Assembly: GCA_965198675.1 (NCBI GenBank)
Contig: OZ240666.1
Location: 248,001 to 312,000, forward strand
Direction: 5' to 3'
Origin: Prochloron sp965198675
Lineage (GTDB): Bacteria; Cyanobacteriota; Cyanobacteriia; Cyanobacteriales; Prochloraceae
DNA: 64,000 bases
In this document: positions 26,515 to 35,407 of the stretch, piece by piece
Position numbering within the stretch: position 1 is the first letter of the stretch
Layout of the letters: each line of letters begins with the position of its first letter
Notes under the pieces: model-generated
Databases searched by the model: none
What the model was told of the DNA's origin: nothing
What the model saw: the letters and a program-made list of their open reading frames with translations, nothing else
Position numbers and translations under genes: made by a program

Positions 26515-27801
26515 TTAAACAGCTGGGCGAGGCTGGAATATGGCCGGAATTTCCCCGGTTGGGCCAGGGGTAGAAGCGGGGGTCTTAGTTACCGCAGGTG
26601 GTAGCTCACTTGTCTTTAAATGGGCATCAAAGGCGCGGCACCAAGTTTGCAGTGAGATATTCAACACATTCTGGGCATAAGCATCTCCGGGGCAGCGCCC
26701 CTCGCCAAACCCAAACACCACTGTGGGGTTACGAAGGGGGGTGCCGTCGTATTCAAAGGTGGGCTTTTTCCCCTCAGAGGGGCAAAATCGCTCACCATGG
26801 AAGGTTCGGGGCTGCTTAAACACATCTGGATCATGGTGGAGAAAGCGAGGGAAGAGGGCGACCCAATCTCCTGCTCTGAGTTGGACACTGGGTCGCCCCT
26901 GAGCTGCTAGAATGAAGTCAGAGCTAATCTGTCGGTACATATTGGGGCGGGAGAAAAGTCGCAGAGTTTCCGTGACAACTGATTCCGACAGGAGTGCCCC
27001 ATCTTTTCCTCGCAAAGAATTCACCAGCTCCGGATCAGCAATGACCGTGGCGTACATCCACACGCTGGTGGGAATCAGGTTCACCATGGAACCCCACATC
27101 AACATTAATAAGGTCCCCAGACGCTCATCTTCAGTGATATGTGGCCGGGAGAGAACCCCTTCACGGAGTTGCCTCATCACCAGGGTTTCACTCTCAGCCA
27201 ATGGCTTCTTTAGTCGCCCTCGTAACGCCTTCTCAGCTGATAATCCCTGGTCAGCTGTTTTTGGATCCGAGCCGGCAAAACGAGTGGCGATGGATGAGGC
27301 ATAGGCAAGGAAGTCTTCGGTGAAGTTGGCATCATAGATACCTTCTCCAAAAAGGGCTTCCACTGTTGCCGGCATTAAAGTCTGATGCACCATCTGTTGG
27401 ATCGTCATCTCAGACGGGAGAGTTGCACAAAACTCATGGACCGCTTCATCCAGCACCTCCCTAAAGCAGGACCTAGCTACAGTGAGTGCCTTGCCCCGGA
27501 GAGCGTAAATAAAATCTCTGCTTAGGTGCTTCACTTCTTCCTTCGTAGCAACTACAGAGCCGAGGCCGAAACGAAGCTTTGATTGGCGCGAGGCGGGACT
27601 GAAGTCTACTTGGGGGGCAGTGAGTAAGGGCTGGAAAAGGTGGGGATCTAGCACATAGGTGATGCGGTGCTCCTGTTCGACAATCACTGTGAAGAACAAC
27701 CCATACTGTTCTCGGCACTCAGTGAGGAAGCCTTCCGGGTCTTCTCGCAGACGGGAAGCAGATTCAGGTAGATCAACAATAGGCGGGGTGATAACTTTCA
27801 T
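26515..27801 (-). CDS. Cytochrome P450 of CYP7/CYP8-like type
   Basis: A 428-residue P450. I start at ATG 27801 because GGAGC lies seven bases upstream. ExxR is E278-T-L-R281 and the heme loop FGFGEGRCPG puts the cysteine ligand at about 370. The I-helix (230-250) reads LLMLMWGSMVNLIPTSVW. Instead of the usual A-G-x-D/E-T it has W-x-S-x-x-N-x-I-P, a pattern I recognise from CYP7A and CYP8A (sterol 7-alpha-hydroxylase, prostacyclin synthase). Such enzymes often rearrange or hydroxylate lipids without the standard acid-alcohol pair. It is the last gene of an operon with the TauE/SafE permease and flavin monooxygenase. High G+C relative to the flanks. Confidence 0.8.
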   Translation of the reverse strand: MKVITPPIVDLPESASRLREDPEGFLTECREQYGLFFTVIVEQEHRITYVLDPHLFQPLLTAPQVDFSPASRQSKLRFGLGSVVATKEEVKHLSRDFIYALRGKALTVARSCFREVLDEAVHEFCATLPSEMTIQQMVHQTLMPATVEALFGEGIYDANFTEDFLAYASSIATRFAGSDPKTADQGLSAEKALRGRLKKPLAESETLVMRQLREGVLSRPHITEDERLGTLLMLMWGSMVNLIPTSVWMYATVIADPELVNSLRGKDGALLSESVVTETLRLFSRPNMYRQISSDFILAAQGRPSVQLRAGDWVALFPRFLHHDPDVFKQPRTFHGERFCPSEGKKPTFEYDGTPLRNPTVVFGFGEGRCPGDAYAQNVLNISLQTWCRAFDAHLKTSELPPAVTKTPASTPGPTGEIPAIFQPRPAV

Positions 27802-27821
27802 AGCTGCTCCTTTGCAGTGGA

Positions 27822-28868
27822 TCAACGGATTCTAATTGTGGGAGAACTCAACCGTAAGCGTCTTTTTCCCAGCCAGGACATGGTTCCAAACATGGCGCTT
27901 CCTCCCAGGAAGGAGGTTATTATCAACCAGCCAAGACCCTGTTCTTTCCACGGCACAATCAGGAGCCCACCGAGGAACTGAAGGATGACTGAAGCCAACA
28001 GCAGGTAGACAACGGTCATACGCTTTACACCTGTAATAAGTCTTGCCCCCATGGGGGCACCGATCACAACAATGGCCATGGATACGTACCAGTAGTTCCA
28101 AGTCTCAGCCTCGATAGGAGCCAGAACTGTTGCCCCAAGATGGGCCAAGAACGGGTTTGTTGAACCCACCAAACGCCATAGGAAACCAACACCCGCATTC
28201 AGTCCCATCAAGACCACAGAGGTGGGGGTAGCAATTTTCTCGTCAATGCGAAAACCTAGGGTTAGCAGGGAAAAGATGATAATATCCAGGCCGCTTCCTG
28301 TCATGCCGCTGACGCAGCCCCCCATAATTCCCAAAACAAATAACAAGGCTCCATGGTGGGTTTTGAATCCCTGGATCTGCTGCTTGACCGATCGACGTGA
28401 GGGAAGATTCATCAAGTACAAAGCCACCCCAAAACTCAGCCAAAGCGATAGAAAAAAGAGTTTCAGGGTAGGGGGGTTCAGGGACGGCCCTAGCCACGAT
28501 ATTCCCAAACAGACTCCTAGGGCGCCACCCAAGCTGCCCCAGATAATGGCCTGATGCACCACCTTGATCCGGAGTCTGAAGATAGTATAGGCTGCCGCAA
28601 TCATGCCTATGGTTTGAATCATCAGGGAGAAGTCCCGGGCCCTATGGGGCGAAATACCAAATATGAGGGTCATCACTGGAAAGGCCACCGCTCCTCCACC
28701 TTCACAGGTAGCACCGGCGATTAGGGAGCCGAAGAGCATGGTGATGGACATGAAGTAGTTTTCGAGGTACAGGGAAAGGTTAAATCTGTCTGTGGTGGTT
28801 AAGATGAGAAAGACCAACCAAACAGCAAGTGCACCTTGAACAGTAGGATCCTTGAGTCTCCTTCTCAT
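27822..28868 (-). CDS. TauE/SafE (TSUP) family membrane permease
   Basis: A 348-residue protein with about nine hydrophobic segments. The family pattern is two repeated halves, each with a glycine-rich helix start: SLIAGATCEGGGAVAFPVMTL and LGIMGGCVSGMTGSGLDIII. Members export sulfite, sulfoacetate or other organic anions. It begins 35 bases after the monooxygenase stop and ends 20 bases before the P450 start, so the three genes form one transcript. The cargo could be a substrate or product of the two oxygenases, or sulfite released from an organosulfur compound; this is inference from position. Confidence 0.8.
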   Translation of the reverse strand: MRRRLKDPTVQGALAVWLVFLILTTTDRFNLSLYLENYFMSITMLFGSLIAGATCEGGGAVAFPVMTLIFGISPHRARDFSLMIQTIGMIAAAYTIFRLRIKVVHQAIIWGSLGGALGVCLGISWLGPSLNPPTLKLFFLSLWLSFGVALYLMNLPSRRSVKQQIQGFKTHHGALLFVLGIMGGCVSGMTGSGLDIIIFSLLTLGFRIDEKIATPTSVVLMGLNAGVGFLWRLVGSTNPFLAHLGATVLAPIEAETWNYWYVSMAIVVIGAPMGARLITGVKRMTVVYLLLASVILQFLGGLLIVPWKEQGLGWLIITSFLGGSAMFGTMSWLGKRRLRLSSPTIRIR

Positions 28869-30366
28869 TTCTTTCAGGGTATCTTAATGAATTGGGACTC
28901 AATCTAAAGAATGGTGTTTGACCCACGCCAGCTAGGATTCGGGTGTAGGATTTGGAGGGGCCAGATCCAGAAGTGAAGTCCGATATAGGTGAGTATTTCC
29001 CTCATTTGATGCATCCGGGGAAGCTTCATCACCGTCTCCCAGGATGTCTGAGAAGCACCGGGCCCCTGCAAACGATAGTGGGCTCCCGTCACCGGCCCAG
29101 TGCAAAGGTTCCACAGGAGTCGAGGCCGAGCTAACAGGCCCAGCAGGTTGGGGCGGCAGCCGATACAACTCGCTAGGGTGTCCATGTAAGGGATCCAGTT
29201 TACTACAGGGTTGGGCTGGGGCTGAGTCGGAAAGCTCTCTCCATTCTTCTTCCGTGCCCGGAGGATGTCTTTTTCCATGATGCTCTGCTCCGGAAGCTCC
29301 CGTTTCCCAGCCGCCACTTGGGCGAAGAGGCGAGCTTGCAGCTCCCCGGTAGGGGGAATAGCCCCAATATTCGGACGGGCTAACCCACAGAAGGCAAGGG
29401 AATCCCCTATTTCCGGCTGGAACATGTTCAGGAACATATCCCCTGGGTGACGAGGCTGCACCCCTTCAGGATACTTGAGAAATGGGAAGGAAGGAACGTA
29501 GCCATGGGCAAAGATAACTACGTCAGCAGGTTGGCGCCTGCCATCCTCGAAGATTACTTCATCCCCATGGAATCCAACTACGTTCTTACGGAGGTGAAGG
29601 TGCCCCGACATTACCCGGTAGATGAAATCGTCAGATTTTGTCGCCGTCTGGGATATGGGTCCAGCAGACGCCTGCTCCAAGAGCTGTGCTCGGACGGCCG
29701 CTTCGGGAGTGTGGTCTCCCGTATAGAAGCAAAGGCGACGCTTGAAGGTCATGAACCAGTTCCCCAATGGGACGGGCGGGGCGTAGCGGATGCGGTTGGT
29801 ATCGTAGTCATTGGCTATACCGTTGAGAGGATTGATGCGGGGGATGACGAACTTGCCCCCCCGAATGCTCAAGTATGTCTCCTGCGCTACCAGGGAGAGT
29901 TCCGTGGCAATATCCACCCCAGACTCTCCGGCACCAACAATAACCACCCGTTTCCCTTCAAACCCCTCCGGTCCAATGTAGGTAGCGGAGTGACGCACTT
30001 CCCCTGTGAAGGTTTGGAGTCCCGGCAGGTCAATGGGCTTGGGATTCAAATTGAGTCCAGCACAAATGGCAACCCGGTCACAACGATGGTGGGCTGTCTC
30101 ACCGGTATTTCCATCCACCGTAGTTACCCGCCACCCACCTCCCTCCTCTGGCTCTACAGCAGTAACCGTCTGGCGAAAATGCAAACGGTCACCGAGTCCA
30201 AAGTGGCTCCCATAGCGCTCCAGATACTCCACGTACTCCTGGGTCGTGTAATGTTTGCAGGAGGAACTATGGGGTGGGAAGTCGGAGTAGGCTGTTACCC
30301 AGGGCGACGAAGTCAGTCGCACCGTAGGCCAGCAGCCGCCAATAAATTCCCGGTTGGGGCGGTATA

Positions 30367-31268
30367 GAACCCATTTGAGATCTCTGTTGTGGAGTAAAAT
30401 AGGGAAAAAATGCCGTACTCAAGTAGTTTGACAGACGGGGAGTGGAAAATAATAGAACCTCTGTTGCCCAAAAAGAAACAGACAAGACCACCAAAATGGA
30501 GTAAAAGGCAGATTTTAGATGGTATCTTGTACCAATTAAAGAATGGTTGTAATTGGTGTGACTTACCCAAAGACTTGCCCCCCTATTCCACAGTATTTTG
30601 GTACTACAAACAGTGGCGATCGCTTGGGGTAATCGAAGCAATCAGAGATATCTTGCATAGTAGAGTCCGTCAGCAAGTTAAAAAAAAAGGGCAATGGACA
30701 ACCCTAATCATCATTGACTCCCAAGCGGTAAAAAATACCTGTAACGCCAGTGTAAAGTCGAAAGGGTTTTGTTTTTACAAGTCTACCAATGGTCTTAAAA
30801 GACATCTAGCAGTAGATACTTTGGGCTTTCCTTTTTTTAGTCATTGCACCAAAGCATCGGTATCTGACGATGTGGGTTTGATTGAAATGTTATCGAAAAA
30901 CATAGATTATTTCAAGTCTAAACCAGTCAACATCCCCAAGATTACCATTTTGCTTGACCATGGATATCACCCATAAAAACTGACCCAAAAATTACATAAA
31001 ATTTATCCGGCGATTATGACTAAGATTAGATTTAAGGTCTCCCGTAAACCATCAAAAGCTCAAAAGAAAAAGGAAGGAAAAACCGGTTTTGTGCCAGTAA
31101 AAGCGCGGTGGGTGATTGAAAGAACTAATTCGTGGATGGAAAGATGCAAGAGTTTGGTCAAAAACTTTGAAAGGACTCTTGAGCATGCTAATACCAAGAT
31201 TAGTCTATGTTTTGTCCGACTGATGCTTAAAAGGCTAGCCACTACTTAAAAAGATCTCAAATGGGTTC
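30367..31268 (+). mobile_element. IS5-type insertion sequence, 902 bp, TATA target duplication
   Basis: Perfect 17-base terminal inverted repeats: GAACCCATTTGAGATCT at 30367-30383 and its complement at 31252-31268. Both sides are flanked by TATA (30363-30366, 31269-31272). Deleting the element plus one TATA restores the monooxygenase frame; treating the duplication as TA only does not. The four-base duplication and the transposase type fit the IS5 family. The two inverted repeats are identical, so insertion is recent. Confidence 0.93.
30410..31249 (+). pseudogene. IS5-family transposase with one in-frame stop
   Basis: A 280-codon frame opening LTDGEWKIIEPLLPKKK, then RQILDGILYQLKNGCNWCDLP, IIDSQAVKNT (first DDE aspartate) and KRHLAVDTLGFP, and closing with VKARWVIERTNSWMERCKSL (the Y/R-E region). 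A single TAA at 30974-30976 interrupts it after LLDHGYHP; the frame continues without shift on the other side. The nearest sense codon would be CAA (Gln). This copy therefore cannot make full-length transposase and depends on others. Confidence 0.85.
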
Positions 31269-31817
31269 TATACACCCCCCACTCCTTCCTGCCGTTCAAA
31301 GCACTGGACATGGAGACCTTGCGCCAGACACTCTTTGACCACCGCAAGACCGGAGGGTCCGGCGCCAATGACGATGACCGCCCCACGGCGGCCTGGATCC
31401 TGAGATGTGGGTTTCATGGACACCCTTTCCCCTCTGCTCAACAGTCGGAATTGGTGAATCAAAAAGAGTCCAGCCCAGAGCAAAAACGCTCCTGCTATCC
31501 ACTTCATCACCGGCACCCCTGAAATGAAGACCAAAAAGCTCGATGCTAGCAGGAGCGGTAGAGGCAACAAGGCTACCAAAAAAACAGACCAATCTAGGAG
31601 CTTTGCTCCCACCGAATGCCACCAAGGTTGGCCCTCCACGGCCCGTTGAACAGCACCATGGACACCGAATGGATCGTAGTCATCCGGGACCACTTTTTGT
31701 GCCGTTTCCTTATGGCTATTTAGATTATCAATTAGGTTGGCGCTGGACATGATGATTTTGACCTTGACAAATAAAAGTTTAGTTTTCTCTTATCCGAGTT
31801 TACCCTATTTAATGTCC

Positions 31818-31849
31818 AACTTACTTAAGTTTTATATGATATGTAAGTT
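31818..31849. promoter_or_regulatory. Inverted repeat upstream of the monooxygenase operon
   Basis: AACTTAC (31818-31824) and GTAAGTT (31843-31849) form a 7-base inverted repeat, about 25 bases centre to centre, 70-100 bases upstream of the monooxygenase start on the minus strand in an AT-rich segment. It could be an operator. No matching regulator gene is next to it. The rest of 31751-32017 shows nothing else. Confidence 0.25.
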
Positions 31850-32017
31850 AAACAATTAATTTGCTGAAAAATTTATTAAAAACTTTGATTACAACTAACT
31901 TTGTTGTCTGTTCTAGAGGTGCGTCGCACAACCTGCCGGGCGCAAGCAGTTTCCCGATTCCCGACTCCCCCGCGTAGCGCTATAATATGAAGTACGGAAT
32001 AACGAAGGTAATTTTCC

Positions 32018-32335
32018 ATGAAACAATCATCTTCCCATCACCTTGTACGGCGAGGACGGGTTTTTCCTGAAAAAGTACTTTCTCCTGAAGAGAAGGCTAG
32101 AATTGAAGCTGAAGAGGCAGTGTTTTATAAGCGTTGTCGAGAAGTATTCGAGCGAGTACAACCGGAATTGATTCAAGAGCATTATGATTGGTTTATTGTT
32201 ATCGAACCTGATAGTCGCGAGTATTTTATCGATCTAGATAAAAATGTAGCCCTTTCAAAATCCCGTTCTAAACAGCCCGAAAAAAAGTGTGTTATTATGC
32301 AAATTAATGAAACAGGAACTTGTGGCAGAATATGA
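32018..32335 (+). CDS. Small protein paired with clan AA aspartic protease
   Basis: A 105-residue soluble protein. A basic start is followed by a helical, Glu-rich segment (SPEEKARIEAEEAVFYKRC), the sequence YDWFIVIEPDSREYFIDLD and the end NETGTCGRI. I recall similar small proteins immediately upstream of clan AA aspartic protease genes in cyanobacteria, but no function is known to me. Its TGA overlaps the ATG of the downstream protease (ATGA), consistent with coupling. ATG at 32018 follows AACGAAGG. Confidence 0.6.
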   Translation: MKQSSSHHLVRRGRVFPEKVLSPEEKARIEAEEAVFYKRCREVFERVQPELIQEHYDWFIVIEPDSREYFIDLDKNVALSKSRSKQPEKKCVIMQINETGTCGRI

Positions 32336-32869
32336 TCCAAGGTGAATTCAATAGTAGAGGAGAGTTATTTTTGAAATTGGGTTGATATCTGCTGAGGGTG
32401 ATATTTTTCTCGTAATGGCACTCTTAGATACAGGGTTCACCTTTCAGTTACCAGTGACCAGTAATCACGTACCATGGTAGCAGCTCAACCTTGGGTTTGA
32501 GGCCCCCACCAAATAAGTGGTGGCAAGCCACTTATTGGTGGAAGGCGTTGGTGCGGGACCAAAGCCCGCACCATACGCCTGGTAACTGTCATGGTACAAG
32601 GTCACTGTTTTACGGGTTGGTTAGCAATGGATAATCAAGATGCTGACGGTTTAGGGTGGTTGCGTAATCATGAAACGCAGGATATGCAAACTGCAAAGGG
32701 AGAAGCACGATTTAGTTTATATGAAGGAAAGGTGGTTATTGAGGGAGAGGAGTTTACGGTTGAAGTGTTAGGAGGAAATGAACTGATGAATATTCTTTTA
32801 GGGGTTTTGTGGTTACGAACAAAGCGTTTGGTTGTAGATTTTCCAATGGGAGTGTTAACCTTAGGATAA
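32332..32869 (+). pseudogene. Clan AA (retropepsin-like) aspartic protease, broken twice
   Basis: Starts with MIQGEFNSRGELF. One T is missing in the run at about 32367-32372, which diverts the frame to an early TGA. In the next frame EIGLISAEGDIFLVMALLDTGF supplies the catalytic DTG. A 173-base insertion (32441-32613) then separates it from TGWLAMDNQDADGLGW, which ends properly with LLGVLWLRTKRLVVDF. Removing the insertion joins DTGF to TGWL seamlessly. Two independent lesions make this a pseudogene. The family are small single-domain proteases that dimerise around DTG. Confidence 0.8.
32441..32613. repeat. 173-bp hairpin insertion with near target duplication
   Basis: Inserted in the protease gene between TTCAC (32436-32440) and its near copy TTTAC (32609-32613). 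The outer arms carry CAGTTACCAGTGACC and GGTCACTG-type sequence. Inside are the hairpins CCACCAAATAAGTGG with its complement, and GGTGCGGG with CCCGCACC. It has no coding capacity. The ACCAGT/CTGGT motifs link it to the repeat at 59886-60138 and the one at 19866. It behaves like a small non-autonomous element. Confidence 0.65.
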
Positions 32870-32900
32870 AACCCAAAGACTCCAACTCCCGATTCTCCAC

Positions 32901-33806
32901 CTAAAACAGAGCCAATGTATCTAAAATCGCTTTAACTTTAGGAACTTCATGAGTTCTGATTAGATCATTTTTTCCTAACGCTGCAAAAACTGCGGAGAAA
33001 ACTTGACCACTTCTGACCTCTTCTCCAAAAACCTCCAAGGGAGTGGGGATTTGTGCAAAAACTGGAAACCCTAATTTTCTGAGTCGAAAACCATTTAAGA
33101 GGGATTCGATTTGATATCTGAGTCGAGTTGATACATATTGGTATTGGTAGTAAAAATTTTTGTACCCAAGACCTATAGCCGGATCAAGAAAAATTTTATT
33201 AACTCCAAGTTTAGTAGCTTTTTCTATCTCCTTACCAAAATAATCATAGACTACATTAATTGGATCTTTTGCTAAAGTGAAGTCGAACTCCCCTACCTCT
33301 CTAGCATTTTTTCCTTGAACGTAACAGATAATGATGGCTGCATCAAAATCAGCGACAACTCGATACATTTCTTCGCTATTCTCAGAGCCGGTAAAGTTAA
33401 TCACGTTTGCGCCAGCTTTTAAGCATGATTTGGCAACATCAGGATAATAAGTTTCAATGGAAGTTAATACACCGTCTTGACTCAGAGCTTCAATCACAGG
33501 AAAAAGTGAATTTTTTTGTTTAAACTCATCAGTTCTCTGTGTTTTTGGTGAACTGGCTTCTGCACCAATATCGATGATGTCGGCCCCTTGAGCAGTTAAA
33601 ACCTTGCCACGACGAATCGCTTGTTCGGGCGTGTAACAGATGGCGTGATTAAACCAAGAATCGACGGAAAGATTGACAATTCCTAAAATAGCTGTTTTAG
33701 CGTTAAAGTCGAATTTTTTATTGCCAATGCTAAACGCTTCAACTTGGACATTGTAGTCCTCCTTATATTTGTCATAAACTTCGTAGATATCTTCGAGAGT
33801 CAGCAT
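32901..33806 (-). CDS. Divergent dihydropteroate-synthase-like protein
   Basis: A 301-residue TIM-barrel protein of the DHPS/pterin-binding family. Recognisable are the metal/pterin strand ILGIVNLSVDSWF (N45, D49), GADIIDIGAEASSP (75-87) and the terminal RTHEVP (284-289). Key DHPS residues differ. SVDTYKA is SIETYYP, the GFGKN loop is IGLGYKN, and the SRK pABA/pyrophosphate loop is replaced by QIPTP. It also has an extra 30-residue N-terminus. GGAGG precedes the ATG. It may handle a pterin without pABA condensation. It is the last gene of an operon with a FolM-like SDR and folK. Confidence 0.7.
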   Translation of the reverse strand: MLTLEDIYEVYDKYKEDYNVQVEAFSIGNKKFDFNAKTAILGIVNLSVDSWFNHAICYTPEQAIRRGKVLTAQGADIIDIGAEASSPKTQRTDEFKQKNSLFPVIEALSQDGVLTSIETYYPDVAKSCLKAGANVINFTGSENSEEMYRVVADFDAAIIICYVQGKNAREVGEFDFTLAKDPINVVYDYFGKEIEKATKLGVNKIFLDPAIGLGYKNFYYQYQYVSTRLRYQIESLLNGFRLRKLGFPVFAQIPTPLEVFGEEVRSGQVFSAVFAALGKNDLIRTHEVPKVKAILDTLALF

Positions 33807-33891
33807 ATTTAACCTCCGTTAATTGAGCCTGAAAATTAAAGCCTTAAAACCAACCAAAAATCGTACACTATCCTATGAGGTAACGAGAGCA

Positions 33892-34614
33892 CTACAATCG
33901 CCAACCTCCTGCAACTTCCAAAACCTGTCCAGTGATGTACTCTGCTTCAGGGCTAACAAAAAAATAAACAGCATTGCTGATGTCTTTTAAGGATGCAGGT
34001 CTTTTAGCTGGCAGGAGTGGGATGGTTTCCTCTAAACCAATAGAATTTTCGGCAACACCTGGGGAAATCACATTGGCAGTGATGTTGTCCTTCACGAGCT
34101 CTAAGGCTAGCGACTTAGTGTAAAGAATAATACCAGTTTTAGTGATTTTGTAAGCACCCATTTGCTTATGGGCAGTCAAATTTTGGGCACTGGCGCAGGC
34201 GAAATTAATGATACGTCCCCAATGCGCTACCTTGAGGTAAGGAATTGCTTTTTGCGTCACATAGAACGTCGCATTGAGGTTGGAATCGAACAGGTGATGC
34301 CATTCCTCTATCGAGATTTGGCTGATCGTCGGTTTTTCGATGTAGTTGCCCACATTATTGACGACCACTGATAAGCCGCCCAGTTGCTGGGCGGCATTGT
34401 CTACTAAGGACTGGGCTTGTTCGGGTTTAGTAATATCGGCTTGCAGGGCGATCGCCTGAATACCATAGGTTTCAGCTTCTTCTCTGGCTTGTTGAACGGC
34501 TTTAAGACTCCGGTTATAGTGAAATGCGACATCAAAGCCCTTACTGGCAAGGTGGAGGGCGATCGCCCGTCCAATACCTACCGCTGATCCGGTTACAAGT
34601 GCCTTTTTTCTCAT
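33892..34614 (-). CDS. SDR resembling dihydromonapterin/pteridine reductase (FolM/PTR1)
   Basis: A 240-residue classical SDR with cofactor loop TGSAVGIG (8-15), NNVG at 86-89 and the catalytic Tyr155-x3-Lys159 (AYKITKTG). FHYNRSLKAV after the second strand resembles the NADPH-selecting segment (HYxxS) of FolM and PTR1, which reduce dihydropterins. The gene overlaps folK by four bases (ATGA), which favours a pterin substrate. FabG-like ketoacyl reduction is the alternative. 85 bases separate it from the DHPS-like gene. Confidence 0.75.
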   Translation of the reverse strand: MRKKALVTGSAVGIGRAIALHLASKGFDVAFHYNRSLKAVQQAREEAETYGIQAIALQADITKPEQAQSLVDNAAQQLGGLSVVVNNVGNYIEKPTISQISIEEWHHLFDSNLNATFYVTQKAIPYLKVAHWGRIINFACASAQNLTAHKQMGAYKITKTGIILYTKSLALELVKDNITANVISPGVAENSIGLEETIPLLPAKRPASLKDISNAVYFFVSPEAEYITGQVLEVAGGWRL

Positions 34615-35120
34615 GTTGTGACGTTAAGGGGTTGTACTTCAGAACAGTCTACCTGCTCTAGGAGTTGAGCAATGGTGTGGTGGGTGATAGGATCTACCCA
34701 ATCTGGGGCAATATCTGTCAGGGGGCGCAGAACAAAGGCTCGTTCCCTCATGCGGGGATGGGGAATTTGGAGTGTGGGGGTGTCCATAACGACGTCATCA
34801 AAAAGGATTAGGTCTAAATCTAGGGTACGTGCCCCCCAACGTTCCTTCCGCACTCGCCCAAATTGATTTTCAATGTCCAGCAGGGTTTCTAGCAGCTGCT
34901 CTGGGACTAAGGTGGTTTCCACTATAGCACAGCCATTGACGTAGTCCGGTTGGGGGGGACCGATGGGTTTCGTGCAGTACCAGGGGGACTGAGCAATCAG
35001 GGTAATGGCTGGCGTTTGGGCCAGGGTTTGGATGGCTTGCTTTAGGGTAGAGTGGGAATCACCTAGATTGCTGCCTAGGGCGATGGCAGACTTACTCTGA
35101 GCCGGTTGAGAGGTCGTCAC
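34611..35120 (-). CDS. folK: 2-amino-4-hydroxy-6-hydroxymethyldihydropteridine pyrophosphokinase
   Basis: A 169-residue HPPK, which transfers pyrophosphate from ATP to hydroxymethyl-dihydropterin, the step before DHPS in folate synthesis. Diagnostic motifs are IALGSNLGDSHSTL near the start, GPPQPDYVNGCAIVET in the middle and the metal/ATP motif ERWGARTLDLDLILFDD, then IPHPRMRERAFVLRPL. All are intact. As first gene of the three-gene operon it anchors the unit in pterin chemistry. Confidence 0.92.
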   Translation of the reverse strand: MTTSQPAQSKSAIALGSNLGDSHSTLKQAIQTLAQTPAITLIAQSPWYCTKPIGPPQPDYVNGCAIVETTLVPEQLLETLLDIENQFGRVRKERWGARTLDLDLILFDDVVMDTPTLQIPHPRMRERAFVLRPLTDIAPDWVDPITHHTIAQLLEQVDCSEVQPLNVTT

Positions 35121-35407
35121 GTTGGTTTAATTAGGCCAAATGGATTCTGTATCAGTTTAACGAAAGTACACCACGATTAGCAAATTTTTGCTCAACTTTA
35201 CAATACCTATCCTTAATAAGGCCGCAAAACAATCTATATCTGTACTTATCTGCGTTTATCTGCGGACACCTTGGGCGGTTGCTTACGCAAAGCTTCGCAA
35301 TTATCTGCGGTTATAATTTTCCTGCGGATGCGGTGGGCAATGCCCACCCTACGACTTGGCGCGAAACAATGCTATAATCAAAAATGACCAAAAATCGAGA
35401 TTGAGCT
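35121..35407. repeat. Spacer with iterated repeat and palindrome
   Basis: 287 bases between folK and the Uma2 gene (divergent). It holds a short copy of the TTGGGCGGTTGCTTACGCAA / AAAGCTTCGCAA repeat at 35262-35310 and a GGTGGGCAATGCCCACC palindrome at 35332-35352. No gene is seen. Confidence 0.65.

Larger units (their letters stand above)
28904..31750 (-). pseudogene. Membrane-anchored flavin monooxygenase split by an IS element
   Basis: Removing the IS (30367-31268) and one TATA copy restores an exact 647-codon frame (646 residues plus stop), so the disruption is solely the insertion. The N-terminus has two hydrophobic helices (about 51-78, 80-103). Then come the FAD loop VIVIGAGPSGLA (127-136), the FMO/BVMO fingerprint FTGEVRHSATY (279-289) and the NADP loop VIVGAGESG (301-309). 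The junction reads EGVGGVYRPNREF when repaired. Flavin monooxygenases of this class oxygenate N, S or carbonyl groups using NADPH. The membrane hairpin is unusual in bacterial FMOs. It is the first gene of the operon with the permease and P450. Confidence 0.88.

Noticed and set aside
29447..30367. 306-codon plus-strand frame opposite the flavin monooxygenase
   Set aside because: It is antisense to well-defined FMO motifs in GC-rich DNA, where long chance frames are common.
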